64,000 nucleotides of DNA from positions 1 to 64,000 of the forward strand of contig NZ_JPOC01000016.1 in NCBI RefSeq assembly GCF_000738775.1, read 5' to 3'. This DNA comes from Prescottella defluvii (GTDB lineage: Bacteria > Actinomycetota > Actinomycetes > Mycobacteriales > Mycobacteriaceae). Numbering within the stretch: position 1 is the stretch's first letter; each line of letters opens with the position of its first letter. A program made the position numbers and the translations under genes. Shown piece by piece: positions 16,469 to 25,093 of the stretch. Below the pieces are notes generated by a model. The model searched no databases. It was not told the DNA's origin and saw only the letters and a list, made by a program, of their open reading frames with translations.

Positions 16469-17386
16469 ATGAAGATCCTGATCGTCGGTGGCACCGGCAT
16501 GATCGGCGCCCACACGGCACTTCACCTGCGCGAACAGGGCAACGACGTCACGGTCGCCGCCCGCAATCCGCTGGCCGACGACTCACCGGTGCACGACTTC
16601 CCGGTGCTGCTGGGCGACTACACCGAGCAGACCTTCACCGCGGCGCAGCTGGCACCGTTCGAAGCCATCGTGTTCGCGGCGGGCCAGGACATCCGGCACA
16701 TGGGTCGCGGTGTCGACGAAGCCGAGTTCTGGGAGAAGACGCAGTCCGGGGGCGTGCCGCGGTTCGCCGCGCTGGCTAAGGAGGCCGGTGTCGCCCGCTT
16801 CGTCCAGGTCGGCAGCTACTACCACCACCTGCGCCCCGAGTACGCGGAGACCATGCCGTACGTCGCGGCCCGGAAGGCGGCCGACGAGGGGGCCCGCGCG
16901 CTGGCCGACGAGAACTTCAACGTCTCGACCCTGAATCCGCCGTCGATCCTCGGCGCGATCAGCGGGGTGTCCGCCAAGCGGTACCGCAAGCTGTTCTCGT
17001 GGGCGGCCGGCAACGAGCCGACGATCCCCGACTTCGCGCCCGCGGGCGGTACCAACTACCTGTCGGCGCAGTCGCTCGCCGAGGCGATCTGGGGTGCGCT
17101 GCAGCGCGCCGAGTCGGGCAAGGCGTACCTGATCGGTGACCAGAACCTCACCTTCGCCGAGTACTTCCAGCTGCTCGTCGACGCCGCCGGCGGCAACCGC
17201 GTCATCGAGGAGCGCGACGAGGAGCACCCGCTGCTGCCCGACAGCTTCATCGTGCAGGGTCGCGGCAACGTCATCGCGTACGAGCCGGCCGCCGCCGACG
17301 TCGAACTGCTGGCCTACACGCGGAACGACTGCGCCCGCGCGATCGCCGAGATGTACGACATCGTGAAGGCCGCCACGGCGGGCTGA
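16469..17386 (+). CDS. NAD-dependent epimerase/dehydratase-like SDR
   Basis: A 305-residue extended/atypical SDR. The Rossmann motif is GGTGMIGAH at residues 7-15; a later PYVAARKAADEGA segment resembles the YxxxK helix but with Lys one position off. It lies between pobA and the pca operon, separated from both by terminators, so it forms its own transcription unit. I do not recognise a step of the protocatechuate pathway that needs it; it could act on a ring or sugar side product. The ATG at 16469 follows AGAAGAGG. Confidence 0.75.
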   Translation: MKILIVGGTGMIGAHTALHLREQGNDVTVAARNPLADDSPVHDFPVLLGDYTEQTFTAAQLAPFEAIVFAAGQDIRHMGRGVDEAEFWEKTQSGGVPRFAALAKEAGVARFVQVGSYYHHLRPEYAETMPYVAARKAADEGARALADENFNVSTLNPPSILGAISGVSAKRYRKLFSWAAGNEPTIPDFAPAGGTNYLSAQSLAEAIWGALQRAESGKAYLIGDQNLTFAEYFQLLVDAAGGNRVIEERDEEHPLLPDSFIVQGRGNVIAYEPAAADVELLAYTRNDCARAIAEMYDIVKAATAG

Positions 17387-17395
17387 CGACAGCGA

Positions 17396-17445
17396 AAGGG
17401 CCGGTTCCGCTGGATGATTCGGGTCATCCAGCGGAACCGGCCCTT
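17396..17445. terminator. Bidirectional terminator, 22-bp perfect stem
   Basis: Arms at 17396-17417 and 17424-17445 are perfectly complementary with a 6-base loop. It lies between the convergent SDR and pcaF genes. Confidence 0.85.
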
Positions 17446-17449
17446 CGTC

Positions 17450-17471
17450 GTACCGGGGTCGTACCGGGGTC
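17450..17471. repeat. 11-bp tandem duplication
   Basis: GTACCGGGGTC occurs twice in direct succession (17450-17460, 17461-17471) between the terminator and the pcaF stop. No function is evident. Confidence 0.6.
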
Positions 17472-17480
17472 GGGCTCGGG

Positions 17481-18692
17481 TCAGCTGATGCGCTCGAACA
17501 CCGCGGCCAGGCCCTGACCGCCGCCGATGCACATGGTCTCGAGGCCGTAGCGGGCCTCGCGCCGGTCCATCTCGCGCAGCAGCGTCGCGAGGATGCGGGC
17601 GCCGGTCGCGCCGACGGGATGGCCCAGCGAGATGCCGGAGCCGTTGGGATTGAGGCGCGGGTCGTCGGGCTCGAGACCCCACGTGCGGGTCACGGCGAGC
17701 GCCTGCGCCGCGAACGCTTCGTTGAGTTCGATGACGCCCATGTCGGCCAGCGACAGGCCGAGACGGCTCAGTGCCTTCTCGGTCGAGGGGACCGGGCCGA
17801 TGCCCATCGTGCGGGGCGGGACGCCGGCGACGGCCCAACTCGCGAGCCGGGCCAGCGGACGCAGACCGAGGGCCTTCGCCTTCTCCGGGGTGGTGACGAT
17901 CGCGATCGCGGCGCCGTCGTTCTGGCCGCTGGCGTTGCCCGCGGTGACGGTCGACTCGGGGTCGACCTTGCCGCGGATGGGGCGCAGCTTCGCGAGCGAC
18001 TCGACGCTGGTGTCGGCGCGGGGGTGTTCGTCGGTGTCGACCACCAGCGGATCACCCTTGCGCTGCGGCACCGACACGGGGACGATCTCCTGCGCGAAGA
18101 TGCCACCGTGCTGCGCGGCGACGGCACGCTGGTGCGACTGTACGGCGAGCGCGTCCTGGTCCTGGCGGCTGATGGAGAACTCGGCGCGCAGGTTCTCGGC
18201 GGTCTCGATCATGCCGCCGGGCACCGGGTAGTTGCGGCCACCGGCGGTGACGCGGGCGCGGGCCAGACGGTCGTTGAGGGCCAGGGATTCGCCGCGCACG
18301 CCGTACCGCATTCCGGTGGCGTAGAACTCGGCCTGGCTCATCGACTCGACGCCGCCGGCGAGGACGAGGTCGCTGCCCCCGGACTGCACCTGCATCACGG
18401 CCTGGATGATCGCCTGCAGACCGGAGCCGCAGCGGCGGTCCACCTGCAGACCCGGGACGTCCACGCCCAGTCCGGCATTGAGCGCCGCGATGCGGCCGAT
18501 GGCCGGGGCCTCACCGCCGGGGGAGGCCTGGCCGAGGATCACGTCGTCGATGTCGGCTCCGGAAATGCCGGTGCGCGTGACCAGTTCGGTGATGACGGTG
18601 GCCGCGAGATCCTCGGGGGCGACGTCGCGGAAGACCCCGCCGAAACGGCCGACGGGGGTGCGGAGCGGTTCGCAGATGACTGCGTCAGACAT
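17481..18692 (-). CDS. pcaF: Beta-ketoadipyl-CoA thiolase
   Basis: A 403-residue thiolase. The acyl-accepting Cys is in DRRCGSGLQAI (about residue 91), the active His in GHPVGATGARIL and the second Cys in CIGGGQG near the C-terminus. In this operon it cleaves beta-ketoadipyl-CoA to succinyl-CoA and acetyl-CoA, the final step of the pathway. Its start overlaps the end of the IclR gene by 8 bases, so it is the last gene of pcaHGBLRF. Confidence 0.92.
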   Translation of the reverse strand: MSDAVICEPLRTPVGRFGGVFRDVAPEDLAATVITELVTRTGISGADIDDVILGQASPGGEAPAIGRIAALNAGLGVDVPGLQVDRRCGSGLQAIIQAVMQVQSGGSDLVLAGGVESMSQAEFYATGMRYGVRGESLALNDRLARARVTAGGRNYPVPGGMIETAENLRAEFSISRQDQDALAVQSHQRAVAAQHGGIFAQEIVPVSVPQRKGDPLVVDTDEHPRADTSVESLAKLRPIRGKVDPESTVTAGNASGQNDGAAIAIVTTPEKAKALGLRPLARLASWAVAGVPPRTMGIGPVPSTEKALSRLGLSLADMGVIELNEAFAAQALAVTRTWGLEPDDPRLNPNGSGISLGHPVGATGARILATLLREMDRREARYGLETMCIGGGQGLAAVFERIS

Positions 18693-19515
18693 GTCGTTTT
18701 CCTTGGTGCGGTGATGATTGAGTCTGGGTGCGGGCGAGGTCGGCCGAGATGTCGTCCGCGGCCGCGACGGCGGCCGGAACGAGCGTGTCGTACACCGCCT
18801 CGGTGGAGTAGCGCGCGGCCTGGGTCGAGATGTTCACCGCGGCGACCACGGCGCCCGAATGGTCGCGGATCGGCGCGGCGAGGGAGCGCAGGCCCTCCTC
18901 GAGTTCCTGGTCGACGACGCAGTAGCCGTCGGCCCGGATCTTGTCGAGTTCGGCGCGCAACGCGTCGGGAGTCGCGATGGTGCGACCGGTGAGCGGGGTC
19001 AGGTCGACCCGCCCGAGGTAGGCGTCGAGGTCGGCGGGGCTGAGCCCGGCGAGCAGGACCCGGCCCATCGACGTCGCGAACGCGGGGAACCGGGTCCCGA
19101 TCGTGATGGACACCGTCATGATGCGCCTCACCGGCCGGCGTGCGACGTAGACGACGTCGTCGTCGTCGAGGATCGACACCGACGTCGACTCGTGGACGCG
19201 ATCGGACAGTGCCTCGAGATGCGGTCGGGCGATGTCGGGCAGCGACAGACTCGACAGGTAGCTGTAGCCGAGTTCGAGCACGCGCGGGGTCAGCCAGAAC
19301 ACGGAACCGTCGGTGCGGACGTACCCGAGTTCGACCAGGGTGAGCAGGAACCGGCGGGCCGTTGCCCGGGTGAGGTCGGTGGCCCGGGCAACGTCGCTGA
19401 GCGTGCGCTGCGGATTCTCGGTGTCGAACGCCCGGATGACGGACAGTCCTCGTGCGAGGGACTGCACGTAATCGGTCGAGGCCCCGGTCGGCTCGGTCCC
19501 GCTCGAAGTCGTCAC
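18685..19515 (-). CDS. pcaR: IclR-family regulator of the pca operon
   Basis: A 276-residue IclR protein. Helix-turn-helix residues lie at about 35-60 (TLSDVARATDLTRATARRF), and the effector domain shows VYVARRPVRRIMTVSI and FPAFATSMGRVLLAG. The latter strings are typical of PcaR/PcaU proteins that activate or repress protocatechuate genes in response to beta-ketoadipate or protocatechuate. The GTG start at 19515 lies two bases after the pcaL stop with GGGGAG upstream. It is the likely ligand of the paired palindromes before pcaH and pcaI. Confidence 0.88.
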   Translation of the reverse strand: MTTSSGTEPTGASTDYVQSLARGLSVIRAFDTENPQRTLSDVARATDLTRATARRFLLTLVELGYVRTDGSVFWLTPRVLELGYSYLSSLSLPDIARPHLEALSDRVHESTSVSILDDDDVVYVARRPVRRIMTVSITIGTRFPAFATSMGRVLLAGLSPADLDAYLGRVDLTPLTGRTIATPDALRAELDKIRADGYCVVDQELEEGLRSLAAPIRDHSGAVVAAVNISTQAARYSTEAVYDTLVPAAVAAADDISADLARTQTQSSPHQGKRHV

Positions 19516-19517
19516 TG

Positions 19518-20705
19518 TCAGGTACTCCCCTCGGTGGCACCCGCCAGGTCGGCGAGCGCCTGCTTGCCGAGCGCGAAGGCCCGGTTGCTGTTCGGCACAC
19601 CCGCGTACACCGCGGTATGGAGGAATACTTCCACGAGCAGATCCGGGTCCATGCCCGCCCGCAGCGCGGCCCGGATGTGCATGTCGAGTTCGTGCTCGTT
19701 GCCGACCGCGGTGAGGATCGCCATCGTCAGCAGACGGCGGGTGGGGTGGTCGATGCCGTCGCGGGCCCAGATGTCGCCCCACGCGGTGCGGGTGATGAAG
19801 TCCTGGAACGGCTCGGTGAACGCGGTGCTGCCCGCGACTGCCCGATCGACGTGCGCGTCGCCGAGGACGGAGCGGCGCACCGTCATACCGGCGTCGTGCA
19901 CGGCGCGGCGGGACACACCCACCGGAGTGACCGAGGCGATGTGGCGTTCGATCAGCCGGGTGACCGCCCCGGCCTGCTCGACGTTGGCCAGGTGCGCGCC
20001 GGGGGACAGCACGTGCAGTTCGGCGCCGGCGATGCCGTCGGCGATCGCCTGCAGCGCCGACGGCGGGGTAGGACCGTCCTGCTCGGCGGCGATCACCAGC
20101 GTGGGGGCGGCGATGCGGGCGAGGTCGGCGCGGCCGTCCCACTGCGACAGGGCCTCGCAGCACGCGGCGTAGCCCTCGTCGGAAGTGCCGGACACCATCT
20201 CGACGTGGCGGGCCACGAGTTCCGGATCCCGCTGCGCCAGTTCGGGAGTGAACCAGCGTCCGACGACGGACTCCGCGATGGCGGTGACGCCGTCGGCGCG
20301 GACGGCGGCCGCACGGTCGAGCCACGGCCCCGCCGGGGCGAACTGTGCCGCCGTGCACATCACGGTGAGCGTCTGCACCCGCTGAGGGTGGTGCGCCGCC
20401 AGCCACTGCCCGACGGCCCCGCCGAGGGACAGACCCACGAAGTGCACCGCGTCCAGGCCGAGCGTGTCGAGCAGCGCGATCACGTCGCCGCCGAGGTCGG
20501 CGATCGTGTACGGGCCCGTGGGAGCGGGGGAGCCGCCGTGGCCGCGGTGGTCGACAGCGATGACGTGGGCGCGGGCCGACAGCGCCCGGATCTGCGGATC
20601 CCACATGTGCAGGTCCGAGCCCAGCGAACCGAGCAGCAGGACCGGCGGGGCGGCGGGATCACCGTGGAGTTCGTGGTGCAGGGCGCAGGGCCCGTCCTGG
20701 GTCAT
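19518..20705 (-). CDS. pcaL: Fused enol-lactone hydrolase / carboxymuconolactone decarboxylase
   Basis: A 395-residue fusion. Residues 1-255 are an alpha/beta hydrolase (PcaD) with nucleophile motif GLSLGGAVGQ near residue 95 and the His at HLANVEQ; residues about 270-395 are a carboxymuconolactone decarboxylase (PcaC; HTAVYAGVPNSNRA). It converts gamma-carboxymuconolactone to beta-ketoadipate in two steps. The PcaD-PcaC fusion is typical of Rhodococcus and Streptomyces and is a good lineage marker. The ATG at 20705 overlaps the pcaB stop by four bases. Confidence 0.93.
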   Translation of the reverse strand: MTQDGPCALHHELHGDPAAPPVLLLGSLGSDLHMWDPQIRALSARAHVIAVDHRGHGGSPAPTGPYTIADLGGDVIALLDTLGLDAVHFVGLSLGGAVGQWLAAHHPQRVQTLTVMCTAAQFAPAGPWLDRAAAVRADGVTAIAESVVGRWFTPELAQRDPELVARHVEMVSGTSDEGYAACCEALSQWDGRADLARIAAPTLVIAAEQDGPTPPSALQAIADGIAGAELHVLSPGAHLANVEQAGAVTRLIERHIASVTPVGVSRRAVHDAGMTVRRSVLGDAHVDRAVAGSTAFTEPFQDFITRTAWGDIWARDGIDHPTRRLLTMAILTAVGNEHELDMHIRAALRAGMDPDLLVEVFLHTAVYAGVPNSNRAFALGKQALADLAGATEGST

Positions 20706-22042
20706 GGGTGTCCTCCGATGGTTCGGGCGGCGAGCGCGCGGTCGACGATGTCGCCGGCGTGGCCGAGGTAGTGCGACGGATCCAGCAGATCGCGCAGTTC
20801 GTCGGCGGACAGGTGGTCCGTGATGTCGGGTGCGCGGTCGAGTGGGATACCGGAAGCGGCTGCGGCGGTGACGATGTCGCGCGCGGCATCGGTGTGTGCG
20901 GAGAGCGCTCCGGTGACCCGTTCGGCGAGGATGAGCCCGCCGGTGATGTCGAGGTTGCGGGTCATCGCGTCGCGGTGGACGCGGAGTCCGCCGAGGCTCG
21001 ACGCCAGGCGGTGTGCGGCGCCGCCGGTGAGCCGCAGCAGGTCGGTGACCGTCTCCCACTCCGCGTGCCACGCTCCGGCGGCCCGCGCGAACTCGTGGTC
21101 CATCGACGACAGCGCGGTCGCGACCAGTCCCGGCACCCGCCGCGCGGCAGCGCGAGCGGTGATGGCCGCGACCGGGTTCTGCTTGTGCGGCATGGCCGAC
21201 GAGCCGCCGGGCGCGTCCTCGGCGACCTCGCCGAACTCGGTCGACGCCATCGCCGTGATGTCGGTGGCCGGCTTGGAGATCGCGCCCGCCGCGACGCCGA
21301 GCGAGGACGCGAGGGCGGCGATCGGGGTGCGGGTGGTGTGCCACGGCACGACCTGCCGGGCCAGCCCCAGTTCGTCGGCGAGGGCATCGGCCATCGCAGG
21401 TCCGTGCGGGTGAACGGCCGCGAGAGTGCCTGCCGCACCGCCGAACTGGACGGGCAGTGCGGACACGGCGTGATCGAGCCGAGCGGTCGCGTCGTCGAGT
21501 CCGGTGAACCAGGACACCGCGAGCGCCCCGAACGTGGTCGGGAGGGCCTGCTGCCCGAGGGTGCGCGCCACCATCGGGGTGTCGCGGTGCACGCGGGCGA
21601 GTTCGGCACCGGCATTCGCTGCCGTCCGCAGATCCGCGAGCACCAGCCGTCCGGCCCTGCGCGACAACAGCATCAGCGCCGAATCCATGACGTCCTGACT
21701 GGTGGCGCCGACGTGGACGGCCGACGCCGGGACCCCGGCCTCGGCACATGCCGCCCGCAGGATCTTCACCAGCGGGATCACCGGGTTACCGCCGGCGGCG
21801 GACCTGCGGCCCAGGTCCGCGATGTCGAGTGCGCCGGGGGCACCGAGCGCCGCGGCGACGGAGGTGACCGCCGCCGCGTGCTCGGCCGACACCCGTCCGA
21901 CGGCCGCGGCCGCCCGGGTCAGGGCGGCCTCGACCTGGAGTAGCGCCACAACCCAGGCGTGGTCCGAGACCTCTGCTGCGACGGCGGTGTCGCCGCCGGC
22001 GCCGAGGAGGGGATCGAACAGGTCACCGCGGGTGTGTGTCAC
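20702..22042 (-). CDS. pcaB: 3-carboxy-cis,cis-muconate cycloisomerase
   Basis: A 446-residue member of the fumarase/aspartase superfamily. The signature loop GSSAMPHKQNP is near residue 270, and GATSQDVMDSA supplies the catalytic region around 100. It lactonises 3-carboxy-cis,cis-muconate to gamma-carboxymuconolactone. I chose the GTG at 22042 with an AGGAG site seven bases upstream, which gives VTHTRGDLFDPLL, instead of the further upstream ATG at 22108 that would overlap pcaG. Confidence 0.92.
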   Translation of the reverse strand: MTHTRGDLFDPLLGAGGDTAVAAEVSDHAWVVALLQVEAALTRAAAAVGRVSAEHAAAVTSVAAALGAPGALDIADLGRRSAAGGNPVIPLVKILRAACAEAGVPASAVHVGATSQDVMDSALMLLSRRAGRLVLADLRTAANAGAELARVHRDTPMVARTLGQQALPTTFGALAVSWFTGLDDATARLDHAVSALPVQFGGAAGTLAAVHPHGPAMADALADELGLARQVVPWHTTRTPIAALASSLGVAAGAISKPATDITAMASTEFGEVAEDAPGGSSAMPHKQNPVAAITARAAARRVPGLVATALSSMDHEFARAAGAWHAEWETVTDLLRLTGGAAHRLASSLGGLRVHRDAMTRNLDITGGLILAERVTGALSAHTDAARDIVTAAAASGIPLDRAPDITDHLSADELRDLLDPSHYLGHAGDIVDRALAARTIGGHP

Positions 22043-22055
22043 GAAAGGCTCCTGA

Positions 22056-22700
22056 TCACAACTCGAAGAACGGCGTCTCGACGCCGTCGGGATCGCTGTC
22101 CTGAACATAGACCGTGAGGCTGTAGCCGTCCTCGGTCTTGCGCGCGATCAGCTTCGGCCGCTGCGACTCGGGCAGCGACATCAGGACCGGGTCGGCGGCG
22201 TGCGCGTCGGTGTCCTCCGGGAAGTACAGGCGGGTGTACAGGCGCTCGAGCATGCCGCGGGCGAAGATCCCGAGGTTCACGTGCGGGGCCTCGACGGTGT
22301 CGTTCTCGGCCGGCAACGCGCCCGGCTTGACGGTGTGGATCGCCGCGGTGCCCGACTCGTCGGCGCCGGCCCGCCCGAAGGCCCGGAAGCCCGTGGGGAC
22401 GGGTTCCGCGGCGCCGCGCGGATCGTCGGCGTGCGCGAACCGTCCGGCCGCGTCGGCCTGCCAGGTCTCCACCATCGCGTCGGCGATCGGCGTCCGATCA
22501 CCGTCGATCACGGTGACGCGCAGCGTGATCCGGCCCTCGGTGCCGACGGGTGCGGCGTCCGGTCCGTCCGCCCAGGGCAGTCCGATGTGCCAGTAGGGGC
22601 CCACCGTCTGCGACGGGGTGACACCGAACTCTGCGGTGGTGAAGTCGCCCGGGGTGACGTCGTAGATCGGTGCGGTGTTCTTGGGGGCTGTGTCAGTCAT
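22056..22700 (-). CDS. pcaG: Protocatechuate 3,4-dioxygenase alpha subunit
   Basis: A 214-residue intradiol-dioxygenase subunit of normal PcaG length. It shows PSQTVGPYWHIGLP, GRITLRVTVIDGD and APHVNLGIFARGMLERLYTR (read in pieces). PcaG pairs with PcaH, which holds the iron site. Its start overlaps the pcaH end by 8 bases, as expected for equimolar subunits. Confidence 0.93.
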   Translation of the reverse strand: MTDTAPKNTAPIYDVTPGDFTTAEFGVTPSQTVGPYWHIGLPWADGPDAAPVGTEGRITLRVTVIDGDRTPIADAMVETWQADAAGRFAHADDPRGAAEPVPTGFRAFGRAGADESGTAAIHTVKPGALPAENDTVEAPHVNLGIFARGMLERLYTRLYFPEDTDAHAADPVLMSLPESQRPKLIARKTEDGYSLTVYVQDSDPDGVETPFFEL

Positions 22701-23415
22701 CGTGATCCTCGTCGTCCTCGAACGGGGTGGCGTCGCGTCCGCGCAGGACGATGTCGAAACGGAAGCCCAGGGCCCAGTCGGCCACGGTGGCGTCGTAGTC
22801 GAAGACGCTGACCATCCGGTGCCGGGCGGCGGCGGGGACGGCGTTGTAGATGGGGTCCTGGAAGAACAGCGGATCGTCCGGGAAGTACATCTGCGTCACC
22901 AGGCGCTGCGTGAACGCGGTGCCGAACAGCGAGAAGTGGATGTGCGACGGCCGCCACGCGTTGTCGTGGTTGCGCCACGGGTACGCACCCGGCTTGATCG
23001 TGGTGAACGTGTAGTGGCCGTCGGCGTCGGTGACGCACCGGCCGACGCCGTCGAAGTGCGGGTCCAGCGGCGCGGGCCAGTTGTCGCCGATGTGGCGGTA
23101 GCGGCCGCCGGCGTTGGCCTGCCACACCTCGAGCAGGGTGTTCGGGATGGGCTTGCCGTTGCTGTCGAGGACGCGGCCGTGGACCACGATCCGCTGTCCC
23201 TGGGCCTCGCCGCCGTTCGCGATCGTCAGGTCGGCGTCGCCGGGCTGTACGCGGTCCTCGCCGAACACCGGTCCGGTGACCTCGCCCAGGCGCTGCGGCA
23301 GCAGCTTGAGCTGCTGGCGGGGGCTGCGGAGCCCGGTGGTCTTGTAGTCCGCGAAGTCCGGCGGCGCATTCACGTCGGCGCCGATCGGCCGATATTGCGG
23401 GGGCAGATGAAGCAT
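22693..23415 (-). CDS. pcaH: Protocatechuate 3,4-dioxygenase beta subunit
   Basis: A 240-residue subunit containing the non-heme Fe(III) site. Visible are GRVLDSNGKPIPNTLLEVW, GGRYRHIGDNW (ligand Tyr) and WRPSHIHFSLFG (ligand His residues). It cleaves protocatechuate between the hydroxyls to 3-carboxy-cis,cis-muconate. It is the first gene of the minus-strand operon pcaHGBLRF; the ATG at 23415 is preceded by GAGG. The intergenic region towards pcaI carries four operator-like palindromes. Confidence 0.94.
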   Translation of the reverse strand: MLHLPPQYRPIGADVNAPPDFADYKTTGLRSPRQQLKLLPQRLGEVTGPVFGEDRVQPGDADLTIANGGEAQGQRIVVHGRVLDSNGKPIPNTLLEVWQANAGGRYRHIGDNWPAPLDPHFDGVGRCVTDADGHYTFTTIKPGAYPWRNHDNAWRPSHIHFSLFGTAFTQRLVTQMYFPDDPLFFQDPIYNAVPAAARHRMVSVFDYDATVADWALGFRFDIVLRGRDATPFEDDEDHDD

Positions 23416-23462
23416 GTGACGACCTCGTAGTAGGGGCGATGGGTGAGGGGGAATCGAGCCTT

Positions 23463-23496
23463 GTTCGCCAAGTGGACAATGGGACGCTATGCGAAC
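23463..23496. promoter_or_regulatory. Paired IclR-type palindromes, pcaH side
   Basis: GTTCGCCAAGTGGAC (23463-23477) and GGACGCTATGCGAAC (23482-23496) fit GTTCG-N5-CGNAC imperfectly and are 19 bases apart. They are the likely binding pair for the pcaH promoter. Confidence 0.5.
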
Positions 23497-23542
23497 ACGT
23501 TAGTGGCTTTCGGTGGCGCAATCAACGATCCGCCACCGTTGT

Positions 23543-23576
23543 GTTCGTTATGCGGACGGTAGTTCACAATACGCAC
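23543..23576. promoter_or_regulatory. Paired IclR-type palindromes, pcaI side
   Basis: GTTCGTTATGCGGAC (23543-23557) and GTTCACAATACGCAC (23562-23576), again 19 bases apart. The second matches the pcaK palindrome at 13 of 15 positions. They end 10 bases before the pcaI -10 box, as expected for an activator or a blocking repressor. Confidence 0.6.
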
Positions 23577-23585
23577 GGATGGTCG

Positions 23586-23598
23586 TATGCTGGCCTGC
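23586..23598 (+). promoter_or_regulatory. -10 box of a leaderless pcaIJ mRNA
   Basis: TATGCT at 23586-23591, seven bases, then the ATG at 23599. This decided the start of pcaI. Confidence 0.65.
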
Positions 23599-24348
23599 AT
23601 GATGGACAAAGTCATTGCCACAGCAGCCGAGGCCGTCGCAGACGTGCCGGACGGCGCGACGATCGCCGTCGGCGGATTCGGCCTGGTCGGAGTGCCCGAG
23701 ATCCTCATCAACGCGCTCCTGGAACAGGGGGCCACGGACCTCGAGACGGTCAGCAACAACTGTGGCACCGACGGCTTCGGCCTCGGCGTGCTGCTCGAGC
23801 AGGGCCGCATCCGCCGCACCATCAGCTCGTACGTGGGCGACAACAAGGAATTCGCGCGCCAGTACCTCTCGGGTGAGCTCGAGGTGGAACTGACGCCGCA
23901 GGGCACCCTCGCCGAGCGCCTGCGCGCCGGCGGCGCCGGCATCCCCGCGTTCTTCACCCCGGCCGGTGTCGGCACCCAGGTCGCCGAGGGCGGGCTGCCG
24001 CGCCGCTACGACGGCAACGGCGGCATCGCCGTGGCGAGCCCGGTCAAGGAGACCCGCGAGTTCGACGGGCAGACCTACGTGATGGAACGCGGCATCGTCG
24101 CCGACTACGCACTCGTCCACGCGTGGAAGGGCGACCGCCACGGCAACCTCGTGTTCCGCCGCAGCGCCCGCAACTTCAACCCGCCCGCCGCGGCGTCCGG
24201 CCGGATCACCATCGCGCAGGTCGAGCACCTCGTCGAACCCGGCGAGCTGGACCCGGACCAGATCCACACCCCGGGCATCCACGTGCAGCGCGTCGTGCCC
24301 GTGGGCAAGGTCACTGTCGGAATCGAGAAGCGAACGGTACGAGCATGA
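23599..24348 (+). CDS. pcaI: 3-oxoadipate CoA-transferase subunit A
   Basis: A 249-residue family I CoA-transferase alpha subunit. It shows the glycine-rich [14 protein letters not shown] and the SNNCGTDG segment of the CoA-binding fold. With PcaJ it transfers CoA from succinyl-CoA to beta-ketoadipate. Start: the ATG at 23599 is used because the -10 box ends seven bases upstream; an ATG at 23602 and one at 23587 also exist. Its stop overlaps pcaJ (ATGA). Confidence 0.92.
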   Translation: MMDKVIATAAEAVADVPDGATIAVGGFGLVGVPEILINALLEQGATDLETVSNNCGTDGFGLGVLLEQGRIRRTISSYVGDNKEFARQYLSGELEVELTPQGTLAERLRAGGAGIPAFFTPAGVGTQVAEGGLPRRYDGNGGIAVASPVKETREFDGQTYVMERGIVADYALVHAWKGDRHGNLVFRRSARNFNPPAAASGRITIAQVEHLVEPGELDPDQIHTPGIHVQRVVPVGKVTVGIEKRTVRA

Positions 24349-24992
24349 CTCAGGCTATTGCGCAGAAGCTGACCCGCGAGCAGATGGCGGCACGCGTCGC
24401 CCTGGAACTCGCCGACGGCCAGTACGTCAACCTCGGCATCGGCATGCCCACCCTCGTGCCGAACTACATCCCGGAGGGCATCACCGTCGTCCTGCACTCC
24501 GAGAACGGTGTGCTCGGCGTCGGGCCGTACCCCACCGAGGACGAACTCGACCCCGAGCTGATCAACGCCGGCAAGGAGACCATCACGACCCTGCCCGGCG
24601 CGTCGTTCTTCGACTCGTCGCAGTCGTTCGGGATGATCCGCGGCGGTCAGGTCGACGTCGCGGTGCTCGGCGCGATGCAGGTCAGCGCCACCGGCGATCT
24701 CGCCAACTGGATGATCCCCGGGCACATGGTCAAGGGCATGGGCGGCGCGATGGACCTCGTCCACGGCGCCAAGCGCGTCATCGTGATGATGGAGCACGTG
24801 TCGAAGAAGGGTGAGTCGAAGATCCTCGACGAGTGCACCCTGCCGCTCACCGGCAAGGGCTGCGTGCAGCGGATCATCACCGACATGGCCGTCCTCGACG
24901 TCACCGACGAGGGCCTGCGACTGGTCGAGACCGCCCCCGGCATCAGCGTCGACGACGTCGTCGCCGCGACCGCCGCGAAGCTGCTGGTGTAG
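24345..24992 (+). CDS. pcaJ: 3-oxoadipate CoA-transferase subunit B
   Basis: A 215-residue beta subunit with the catalytic Glu in [10 protein letters not shown] (about residue 50), the oxyanion-type [10 protein letters not shown] and [14 protein letters not shown]. It completes the enzyme with PcaI. pcaIJ run away from pcaHGBLRF, sharing the control region between them, and the unit ends at a hairpin repeat (copy C). Confidence 0.93.
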   Translation: MTQAIAQKLTREQMAARVALELADGQYVNLGIGMPTLVPNYIPEGITVVLHSENGVLGVGPYPTEDELDPELINAGKETITTLPGASFFDSSQSFGMIRGGQVDVAVLGAMQVSATGDLANWMIPGHMVKGMGGAMDLVHGAKRVIVMMEHVSKKGESKILDECTLPLTGKGCVQRIITDMAVLDVTDEGLRLVETAPGISVDDVVAATAAKLLV

Positions 24993-25000
24993 AAGCGCCT

Positions 25001-25078
25001 CGGGCCTGAGCGCCCATTCCCGAGTCGCCGGTGCGGATTCCCGTCCAACGACTCGGAGAATGGGCGCTCAGGCCGAAC
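25001..25078. repeat. Intergenic hairpin repeat, copy C
   Basis: The most complete copy: left arm GGCCTGAGCGCCCATTCCCG (from 25003, continuing AGTCG) pairs with the right arm ending GGGCGCTCAGGCC at 25073, with one bulged base, and the loop holds GCGGATTCCCG. It lies between the convergent pcaJ and nudix genes, where it could also end transcription. Confidence 0.8.
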
Positions 25079-25093
25079 GGGTGCGGGTGCCCG

